Source: CAZPUI01 sp964415525
Lineage (GTDB): Bacteria > Acidobacteriota > Holophagae > Holophagales > Holophagaceae
Assembly (NCBI GenBank): GCA_964415525.1
Contig: CAYQAS010000089.1
Coordinates: 1-17,857, forward strand
Reading direction: 5' to 3'
DNA: 17,857 nucleotides
This document shows, one piece after another, positions 7,630 through 13,035 of the stretch (within the stretch, counting starts at the first letter, position 1; every line of letters starts with the position of its first letter). The position numbers were made by a program, and so were the translations under genes. Under the pieces are notes generated by a model. The model ran no database searches. It saw only the letters and a program-made list of their open reading frames with translations, and was not told the origin of the DNA.

Positions 7630-8315
7630 GGGATTGGCTCGAAGTAGTAGGCCTGGATGAAGTCTCGCTGCACGTCGAAGGACCAGTGGACATCCTGGAC
7701 ATGGGCCGCCGCGCCCGGGATGTCTCCGGCTTCGAGCAGATCCAGGAAGCGGGCGTGCTCCGCCTTCACGGAGTGCTCCTCCCAGGCCTTCACGAAGCCT
7801 CGGCGGCGCGGCCAGTCGTAGAGCCGCTGCTTGAGGGAAGCCAATTGGCCCTTGAGCCGCTTGTTGTCGCTGAGGGCGAGGTAGGTCTCGTGGAAGGCCA
7901 GATTCAGGGCGTAATAGTGGTCGAAGTCATCCGCAGCCACCGCCTCCGCCATGCCTGCATTCAGCTCCCGCATGCGAAGGAGGTCGGCCTTCGTGAGGCG
8001 TGCGCCATGAGCACGAATGACGCTGGCCTCTAACGCTCCGATGATCTCGTAGAAGTGGCGGATGTCGTCGGCGCTCAGGGCCTCCAGCAGGAAACCCCGT
8101 CGGGGCAGCATGCTGACGAAGCCCTCGTGGGCGAGTTGCAGGAGCGCTTCCCGGAGGGGCGTGCGGCTGATGCCGAGCTGGCCTGCGATCTGGTCCAGGT
8201 CGAGAAAGCTGCCGATGGCCAGGCCGCCGCGGGCCATCTCCTGGCGAAGGTGGTCATAGACCTGCTCGCGCAGGGATCGGGTGTGGAGAAGGGGTGCAAG
8301 CTCAGGCCTGGACAT
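7626..8315 (-). CDS. GntR-family transcriptional regulator with FCD domain
   Basis: DNA-binding regulator of 229 residues. The N-terminal winged helix covers about residues 12-78, with LREQVYDHLRQEMARG, GQLGISRTPLREALLQLAHEGF (recognition region) and the wing LPRRGFLLEAL. The C-terminal part is an FCD ligand-binding domain of about residues 85-215, with the metal-site type positions N138, H142, H187 and a final His (205 or 210). FCD regulators commonly sense small carboxylic or amino acids. Here it is first in an operon with the glycyl radical pair, so hydroxyproline or a product of it is a reasonable effector (inference). The ATG at 8315 has no ribosome site and lies only seven bases from the predicted -10, suggesting leaderless translation. 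Confidence 0.92.
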   Translation of the reverse strand: MSRPELAPLLHTRSLREQVYDHLRQEMARGGLAIGSFLDLDQIAGQLGISRTPLREALLQLAHEGFVSMLPRRGFLLEALSADDIRHFYEIIGALEASVIRAHGARLTKADLLRMRELNAGMAEAVAADDFDHYYALNLAFHETYLALSDNKRLKGQLASLKQRLYDWPRRRGFVKAWEEHSVKAEHARFLDLLEAGDIPGAAAHVQDVHWSFDVQRDFIQAYYFEPIP

Positions 8316-8322
8316 ACAGAAT

Positions 8323-8350
8323 ATGATATATCAAGGACGCAATCTGGCAA
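8323..8350 (-). promoter_or_regulatory. Predicted promoter of the gntR-activase-hypD operon
   Basis: On the minus strand, TTGCCA (8350-8345) and TATCAT (8328-8323) are separated by 16 bases. Only seven bases lie between the -10 and the regulator ATG, so the transcript should begin at or next to the start codon. Confidence 0.5.
8324..8333. promoter_or_regulatory. Palindrome over the -10, candidate operator for the GntR-type regulator
   Basis: TGATATATCA is a perfect 10-base palindrome overlapping the predicted -10. It lies in an AT-rich patch in otherwise GC-rich sequence. Its position would allow the regulator to repress its own operon. GntR/FCD operators are often short palindromes, but the exact site is an inference. 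Confidence 0.42.
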
Positions 8351-8377
8351 GTGTGCGGAGCAAAGACCAAGGTTGTC

Positions 8378-8409
8378 GAAGGCCCCCGAAAGGGTTTTCG
8401 GGGGCCTTC
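8378..8409 (-). terminator. Hairpin terminator after rbfA
   Basis: A 14-bp perfect stem, GAAGGCCCCCGAAA (8378-8391) with TTTCGGGGGCCTTC (8396-8409) and a four-base loop. It is 26 bases beyond the rbfA stop. No U-tract follows on the minus strand. It also separates rbfA from the gntR promoter. Confidence 0.7.
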
Positions 8410-8434
8410 TGGATTCACGCTTTGATGAGTGGTG

Positions 8435-8833
8435 CTAATCCTGGGTGTCTTCCTTGGGGGCCGCTTCGGCTTCGGGGACGACCGGGCGGGTGGCCTCTTC
8501 CGCTCGGATCTGGGCGAAGAGCGCCTCCATCCGGTTGCCTTCCTGCAGGGTTTCGTCCGGGAAGAACCGTAACTCCGGCACGCGGCGCAGCTTGAGGCGC
8601 TGGGCCAGCTGGGTGCGCAGGAATCCTCCGGCGCGGGTCAACGCTCGGCTGCTCGCATCCGCCTGAGCCTTGTCCCCCAGTACGGTGTAATAGACCTTGG
8701 CGATGCCGCGGTCCCCGGAGAGGCGCACGGCGGTCACGGTGAGGAAACCCAGCTCTGGATCGCGCACTTCACGCTGGATCAGCGTGGAGATCAGGAATTG
8801 GATCTGGTCCTCGAGTTTCTCGGGTCTCAACAT
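8435..8833 (-). CDS. rbfA: 30S ribosome-binding factor A
   Basis: Small cytoplasmic protein that binds the immature 30S subunit and helps 16S rRNA 5'-end maturation and cold adaptation. It has 132 residues. Family features are the N-terminal helix LRPEKLEDQIQFLISTLIQREVRDPELGFLTVTAV (given here as landmarks), the strand AKVYYTVLGD, and the C-terminal RRVPELRFFPDETLQEGNRM corresponding to the usual PEL.F..D.S...G..I pattern of the KH-like fold. The acidic tail after residue 115 is disordered-looking. The start at 8833 fits the family; the frame open to 9109 is non-coding upstream. GGTGA lies just before the ATG and a TACAAT hexamer ends six bases before it. It stands alone here rather than beside infB or truB. 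Confidence 0.9.
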   Translation of the reverse strand: MLRPEKLEDQIQFLISTLIQREVRDPELGFLTVTAVRLSGDRGIAKVYYTVLGDKAQADASSRALTRAGGFLRTQLAQRLKLRRVPELRFFPDETLQEGNRMEALFAQIRAEEATRPVVPEAEAAPKEDTQD

Positions 8834-8839
8834 TTCACC

Positions 8840-8845
8840 ATTGTA
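8840..8845 (-). promoter_or_regulatory. Possible -10 element of rbfA
   Basis: TACAAT on the minus strand ends six bases before the rbfA ATG. No acceptable -35 lies 16-18 bases upstream, so the call rests on the -10 alone. If real, the transcript would start at or beside the start codon. Confidence 0.28.
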
Positions 8846-9000
8846 CGTCCCGGAGGCGTCCTGTGGGGACAGGTCGGAATGGAGGATCCGGTGGCGAGCC
8901 CATGCAGCATCGGAGGCGCGACGAATGGATGGGGCCCCAGCTCCGCGAGGGCTTGACAAGCGGGAGGGCGCTCCGGGGGAGCGACCGATAGACTGGGGGC

Positions 9001-9723
9001 ATGGATGACTGGTACGCCCACTGGTTTGATGAGGACTACGAGCGGCTCTATGCCCACCGGGATCAGGACGAGGCCCGAATGGCTGTCGCCACGGCCCTGC
9101 GGGTAGCACCGATCCTTGCCTCGGGTCCCGTGTTGGACCTGGGGTGTGGCTCTGGCCGACACCTTGCGGAATTGCGCAAGGTGAATCCCTTCGCCTTCGG
9201 TCTGGATCTCAGCTCACACCTCCTGGGAAGCGCGCCGGAAAACCTCCGGCCCTGGCTCCTTCAGGGCGATATGCGGCAGCTTCCGCTTCGATCGAACAGC
9301 CTTCAGGGCATCGCCCTCTGGTTCACACCCTTTGGCTATTTCCCGGACGCAGACAATCGCCGGTTGCTGCGTCGACTCTCCGACTTGCTTCGCAGCGGGG
9401 GAGTGTTGGTGATGGACTATCTTCATGCGGCCCACGTTGCGCGGTCCCTGGAAGCTGAAAGTCGCATGGAGCAGGGTGGCTTGCGGGCCGTGGTGCGGCG
9501 GGAAATCCGCGAGGATCGCGTGGTGAAGCGGATCCTGCTGGAGCGGGTGGATAGCGGGGCCCGCCGCGAGGTCGTGGAGAGTGTGCATCTCTATTCGCCG
9601 GAGACCCTGGAGCAGATGGCATCAGAGGCCGGATTGTCCCTGTTGGTAGCCCTTGGCGACTACCAGGGGACCGAGTTCGATCCGGCATCTTCGGAGCGCT
9701 GGATTGCGATATTTGAGAAGTAG
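9001..9723 (+). CDS. Class I SAM-dependent methyltransferase, substrate unknown
   Basis: Cytoplasmic protein of 240 residues. Motif I for SAM binding is VLDLGCGSGRHL (44-55), followed by an acidic residue in GLDLS (motif II region), GDMRQLPLRSNSLQGIALWF (motif III/IV region) and LLRSGGVLVMDYLH. These show a Rossmann-type methyltransferase of the Methyltransf_11/25 kind. The C-terminal half has strands typical of small-molecule methyltransferases (ESVHLYSPETLEQMASEAGL). I cannot assign a substrate. The ATG at 9001 follows GGGGGC directly. It is divergent from rbfA and upstream of pgk, from which it is separated by 123 bases including a promoter, so co-function with either neighbour is not implied. 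Confidence 0.85.
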   Translation: MDDWYAHWFDEDYERLYAHRDQDEARMAVATALRVAPILASGPVLDLGCGSGRHLAELRKVNPFAFGLDLSSHLLGSAPENLRPWLLQGDMRQLPLRSNSLQGIALWFTPFGYFPDADNRRLLRRLSDLLRSGGVLVMDYLHAAHVARSLEAESRMEQGGLRAVVRREIREDRVVKRILLERVDSGARREVVESVHLYSPETLEQMASEAGLSLLVALGDYQGTEFDPASSERWIAIFEK

Positions 9724-9775
9724 ATTTAACGGAATAATCCAAACAATATGGTCGGAAAGTCCACATTTTGAAGGC

Positions 9776-9804
9776 TTGGGTTATCCCCTCCTTCTGTGTA
9801 AGAT
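9776..9804 (+). promoter_or_regulatory. Predicted promoter of pgk
   Basis: TTGGGT (9776-9781) and TAAGAT (9799-9804) are separated by 17 bases, 42 bases before the pgk ATG. The -10 is preceded by GTG, just as in the receptor promoter at 12790-12818. The 50 bases upstream are unusually AT-rich and could act as an UP-like element. Confidence 0.5.
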
Positions 9805-9846
9805 TCCTACTTGGCGCCTTGTGACAGGTCGCCTTTGGAGGACGCC

Positions 9847-11043
9847 ATGGCGCTGCGCACCCTCAACCAGTTGGATGTGAAGGGCCTCCGGGTGCTTCTT
9901 CGGGCGGATCTCAACGTTCCCATCAAGAACGGCGTGATCAAGGACGCGACCCGTATCCAGGAGACCCTGGCGACCCTCGACCACCTGCTGAAGTCCGGCG
10001 CCTCCGTGGTGCTCTGTTCCCATCTGGGCCGTCCCGAGGGTATCGGCTTCGAGGAGGCCTACAGCATGGCGCCCGTGGCCGCCTGGCTGAAGGACAAGGG
10101 CTACGACATTCGTCTGGCCAGTGGCGTTATCGGAGAGGCCGTGGAGGCGGAGGCCAAGGCCCTTCGGTCTGGCCAGGTGCTGCTGCTGGAGAACCTGCGC
10201 TTCGACAAGGGCGAGACCAAGTGCAAGCCGGAGTTCGTGGAGGCACTGGCTCGTTTGGCCGAAGCCTTCGTCGGAGATGCCTTCGGGGCGGCTCACCGAG
10301 CCCACGCCTCCGTGAGCGGCGTGGCGGCGACCTATCCCAAGGAGCGCACCGCGGCGGGTTTCCTGCTCGAGAAGGAAGTGAAGGCCCTTTCCAAGGTCGT
10401 GGACAACCCGGCCAAGCCGCTGCTGGCGGTCATGGGCGGAGCGAAGGTGAGCGACAAGATCGATCTCATCCGCAACTTCCTGGGCAAGGCCGACGCCATT
10501 CTCATCGGTGGCGCCATGAGCTACACGCTGTTGAAGGCCCAGGGCCACGCCATCGGCAAGAGCCTTTGCGAAGAGGACAAGCTCGAACTGGCGAAGGCGA
10601 TCCTGGAGGAGAGCGTGGCCAAGGGCACGCGGATCCTGATCCCGTCGGATCATGTGGTGGCGCCTGAATTCAGTGCCGATGCGCCTGCCTCGGTGACCCC
10701 GGATGTGGAGATTCCCGAAGGCCAGATGGGCCTGGACATTGGTCCCGAAACCGTTGCGGCCTACCTGGCTGAAGTGGCGACCGCGAAGACGGTGGTGTGG
10801 AACGGCCCCATGGGTGTCTTCGAGATGGAATCCTTCGCCGCCGGGACCCTGGCGATGGCGGAGGCCCTGGCGGATGCCGCGGACAAGGGCTGCTTTGTGC
10901 TGGTGGGCGGCGGTGACAGTGTCAGCGCAAGCAACAAGGCGGGGGTCAGTCCGCGCATGAGCCATGTCAGCACCGGCGGTGGCGCCAGCCTGGAGTTCCT
11001 CTCTGGGCTCGAACTGCCAGGGATCAAGGCCCTCCAGGCCTGA
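9847..11043 (+). CDS. pgk: Phosphoglycerate kinase
   Basis: Reversible transfer of phosphate between 1,3-bisphosphoglycerate and ADP in glycolysis and gluconeogenesis, cytoplasmic. It has 398 residues, the usual bacterial size. Landmarks in order are VLLRADLNVP near residue 15, CSHLGRPEG, ENLRFDKGETK, GDAFGAAHRAHASVSG, LLAVMGGAKVSDKI, VWNGPMGVFEMESFAAGT, VLVGGGDSVSA and STGGGASLEFLSG at the C-terminus. The ATG at 9847 has GGAGG six bases upstream; an earlier in-frame start at 9811 would add residues that match nothing in the family. tpiA follows after 74 bases with a hairpin between, so the two may share a transcript with partial read-through. No gap gene is in the window. Confidence 0.97.
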   Translation: MALRTLNQLDVKGLRVLLRADLNVPIKNGVIKDATRIQETLATLDHLLKSGASVVLCSHLGRPEGIGFEEAYSMAPVAAWLKDKGYDIRLASGVIGEAVEAEAKALRSGQVLLLENLRFDKGETKCKPEFVEALARLAEAFVGDAFGAAHRAHASVSGVAATYPKERTAAGFLLEKEVKALSKVVDNPAKPLLAVMGGAKVSDKIDLIRNFLGKADAILIGGAMSYTLLKAQGHAIGKSLCEEDKLELAKAILEESVAKGTRILIPSDHVVAPEFSADAPASVTPDVEIPEGQMGLDIGPETVAAYLAEVATAKTVVWNGPMGVFEMESFAAGTLAMAEALADAADKGCFVLVGGGDSVSASNKAGVSPRMSHVSTGGGASLEFLSGLELPGIKALQA

Positions 11044-11057
11044 GCCGAGACGCACGA

Positions 11058-11085
11058 GAAGCGGGGGCGGTGACGCCCCCGCTTC
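11058..11085 (+). terminator. GC-rich hairpin between pgk and tpiA
   Basis: A 12-bp perfect stem (GAAGCGGGGGCG, 11058-11069, with 11074-11085) closed by a GTGA loop, which is of the stable GNRA type. No U-tract follows. It could be a leaky terminator or an mRNA-stabilising element that sets the pgk:tpiA ratio. Confidence 0.6.
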
Positions 11086-11117
11086 ATGATCGAATGGACG
11101 CACTTAAGGAGCCCTCG

Positions 11118-11861
11118 ATGCGCAGTGTGATTGCCAACTGGAAGATGAACATGCTGGCTCGGGAGGCTCAGGCCTTCTGTGATACCTTCCTGGCCGGATT
11201 CGAGGCGGATCGCGATGTTGAGGCGGGCATCGCGCCGCCCTTCGTGCTGCTCAAGGACGTGGGGGCTCGCCTTGCCGGAAGCGGCGCCATGCTCTACGCC
11301 CAGAATGGCCATCCTCAGCCAAAGGGTGCGTTCACAGGCGAGGTGTCCATGGTGCAGCTCAAGGATGTTGGCTGCCATGGCGTGATCCTGGGCCACAGCG
11401 AGCGGCGCCAGTTCTTCGGTGAGACAGACGAGACGCTCGTGCCGAAGCTCCTTGCGGCGTGGGATCTCGAACTCCATCCCGTGCTCTGCATCGGAGAAAC
11501 CCTCACCCAGCGGGATTCTGGCTTCACGTTGGACGTGTTGCGACAGCAGCTGTCGATCCTGAACCAGACCGGCTTCGGCCCTCTCACTATCGCCTATGAG
11601 CCCGTCTGGGCGATCGGCACGGGGCGCGTGGCTACCACGGTGCAGATCGATGAGGTCCATCATTTCATCCATGACGAGCTATGGATGATGTTCGGCGATC
11701 AAGCCAAGGAAGTGTCGATTCTCTATGGTGGGAGTGTCACGCCTGACAACTTTGACGAGGTGCTTCGGGTGCCAAATGTCGCCGGCGGTTTGGTGGGCGG
11801 TGCAAGTCTTGATCCGGTGAAGTTCCAACGCTTGCTGGATCAGGCGAAAGCCCCGCGTTAA
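11118..11861 (+). CDS. tpiA: Triosephosphate isomerase
   Basis: Interconverts dihydroxyacetone phosphate and glyceraldehyde-3-phosphate in the cytoplasm. It has 247 residues, the normal length. The active site is complete: Lys in NWKMN near the N-terminus, His in GHSERR, Glu in YEPVWAIGTG, then YGGSV and GGLVGGASL for phosphate binding. GAFTGEVS precedes the catalytic His as usual. The start at 11118 has AAGGAG at good distance; the longer open frame from 11070 covers only the hairpin region. It lies downstream of pgk in the common glycolytic order. secG, the frequent next gene in other bacteria, is absent. Confidence 0.97.
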   Translation: MRSVIANWKMNMLAREAQAFCDTFLAGFEADRDVEAGIAPPFVLLKDVGARLAGSGAMLYAQNGHPQPKGAFTGEVSMVQLKDVGCHGVILGHSERRQFFGETDETLVPKLLAAWDLELHPVLCIGETLTQRDSGFTLDVLRQQLSILNQTGFGPLTIAYEPVWAIGTGRVATTVQIDEVHHFIHDELWMMFGDQAKEVSILYGGSVTPDNFDEVLRVPNVAGGLVGGASLDPVKFQRLLDQAKAPR

Positions 11862-11885
11862 ATTCCGCGTCCTTATGGGAATTTG

Positions 11886-11922
11886 AGAGGGCTGGCAGCG
11901 GCAATGGCGCTGCCGGCCCTCT
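11886..11922 (+). terminator. Hairpin terminator after tpiA
   Basis: Arms 11886-11900 (AGAGGGCTGGCAGCG) and 11908-11922 pair over 15 bp with a single T-G wobble that favours the plus strand, with a seven-base loop. It starts 25 bases past the tpiA stop. Only a weak T-rich stretch (TCTTT) follows. Confidence 0.7.
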
Positions 11923-11988
11923 GGTCTTTGGGCTTCGGGCAAAGCGGGAGGTGGTCCGAACGCCAAGTGTGCGGAGAGGCTGAACAGA

Positions 11989-12325
11989 CGTTGCCGGTGA
12001 GCCAGCCTGTTGGCTGCGAAGACGCCGGTAGGACTCATCTGGCGACGATAAGATTTTTGGAAGACTCGCGCAGCCTGGTGAGCTACCAGCAACTGGGGAA
12101 GGTTCACAGAGAGGGCGGTTGTGTACCCTGTGGAGCGGGGCGAGCTCACCTCCGTCCTGAGTCCATAGCACCCTCCGAGTGCCTGAAGCCCGATGTGGCT
12201 CGCCCTGGGGCGCAGCCTCCGCGCCGAGTCGAAAGCGTGAGTCACGTCGTGGCATGCCATTCCAGAATGGCGTGCTTAGCCGTGCGGATCTACCCGTCGC
12301 CAGCGACATCAGTCTGGCGCCTAAA
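11989..12325 (+). ncRNA. Unrecognised structured region, candidate non-coding RNA
   Basis: No protein family is recognisable in either strand. Several helices can be drawn. Helix A: 11989-12001 with 12034-12047, 13 pairs including two wobbles and one bulged base (12038); it encloses a small hairpin, 12003-12007 with 12012-12016. A 5-bp hairpin lies at 12075-12089. Helix E: 12136-12149 with 12195-12207, 13 pairs with a bulge and a wobble. A further hairpin is 12209-12213 with 12221-12225, an 11-bp dyad at 12252-12275, and 12298-12303 with 12314-12319. The wobble pairs in A, E and the dyad are compatible only with plus-strand RNA. It does not show the signatures of RNase P RNA, tmRNA, SRP RNA, tRNA or a group II domain V. 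A decayed mobile element is the main alternative. Confidence 0.33.
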
Positions 12326-12789
12326 TCGGATCTTTCATAGGTTGCCAAGCGTTGAAGGCAAGTGACGCTTCGAACGCCTCCGCAACCTCGGCGCAAACTC
12401 CCGTATCCGGGGAGTCGCATGCTGCGGCTGGCTTCTCAAGGCCATTTGTTCCGCGAAGCTGGCCCAACCCCTCCCAGCCCTCGAGCCCGATTGACCCCGG
12501 CCATCAAGGACCTGGAACCAGCACAGAAAGGCCAGCCGGCGGCTTGCGTGAACCCTAGGCGTGAACCGGTACGCAGCATCAAGTCACTCTGTCTATGCGC
12601 GGCACTTGACAGGGACTTCAAAATGGGGGCCGTGTGGGTTCGCTGGCCACTGAAAAACGATCGGATTGTTGTTGAACGAATCATGCGTTCGCTCTGTTGG
12701 AAAAGGCAGGCCACGGGTGGCAATCGCTACTCCTGGGGTTTCGTCTGAACCTCCTGACGACGAGGGTCACAAACGGCATGCTTGAGTTC
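12326..12789. other. Intergenic stretch without a recognisable gene
   Basis: Open frames here (for example 12362-12748 on plus) have no ribosome site at their starts, odd composition and no recognisable domain. A 6-bp hairpin lies at 12347-12370. At about 12603-12665 the sequence contains TTGACAGGGACTTC and GGCCACTGAAAAACG, which vaguely recall the ends of IS21-family elements; no transposase or second end was found, so this is only a weak hint of a relic. The rest shows nothing I can support. The final part leads into the receptor promoter. Confidence 0.4.
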
Positions 12790-12818
12790 TTGTGCGATCC
12801 GTCTTGCGTGTGTAGGAT
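12790..12818 (+). promoter_or_regulatory. Predicted promoter of the TonB-dependent receptor
   Basis: TTGTGC (12790-12795) and TAGGAT (12813-12818) are separated by 17 bases. The -10 is preceded by GTG, as at the pgk promoter, and both share GTGTA(A/G)GAT. The transcript would start near 12825. Confidence 0.45.
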
Positions 12819-12824
12819 CGTGAC

Positions 12825-13035
12825 ACTTAAGTCCATTCCAGTTCTCAGTCATTGAAAAGGCTCTTGTCAGGTGAGGGATCGCTTTCGCGGAAGCACTCCC
12901 TCGCCAGGCGTGCTCCCTTCATCTCCCCTTTCTAGCTTCCGGGTTCCCTCCTGGATGCCGGAAAGACTCTATTCCCCTCCCCCCACCACATTTCGCGGTA
13001 CCACCGCGTTCAGCCTTCCTTCTGGAGGTTCACCA
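12825..13035 (+). promoter_or_regulatory. Long structured 5' leader of the receptor gene
   Basis: About 210 nt between the predicted start and the ATG. It contains a hairpin with a 9-bp stem (12870-12878 with 12897-12905, one wobble) and an inner 4-bp stem (12881-12884 with 12891-12894). A second hairpin is CGCGGT (12994-12999) with ACCGCG (13003-13008), just before the GGAGG ribosome site at 13024-13028. Between them the leader is pyrimidine-rich. I recognise no known riboswitch, in particular no cobalamin box. Confidence 0.4.

Noticed and set aside
8953..8958. Perfect TTGACA upstream of the methyltransferase
   Set aside because: No -10-like hexamer at 16-18 bases; the nearest candidate is 30 bases away, so I do not call a -35 here.
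11883..12365. 160-codon plus-strand frame as a transposase remnant
   Set aside because: A short part faintly recalls transposase C-termini, but no catalytic motif or end repeats are present; the helices explain the region better.
11679..12420. Open frames of 193 and 227 codons on the minus strand after tpiA
   Set aside because: They run into the tpiA coding region in antisense, lack ribosome sites, and have Arg/Pro/Ser-rich composition typical of non-coding GC-rich sequence.
12362..12748. 128-codon plus-strand frame
   Set aside because: No ribosome site, no recognisable domain, and it overlaps repeat-like sequence.
11923..12789. RNase P RNA, tmRNA, SRP RNA, tRNA or group II intron in the large gap
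   Set aside because: The conserved cores of these RNAs (for example GAGGAAAGUCC of RNase P, the tRNA T-loop, intron domain V) were not found on either strand.
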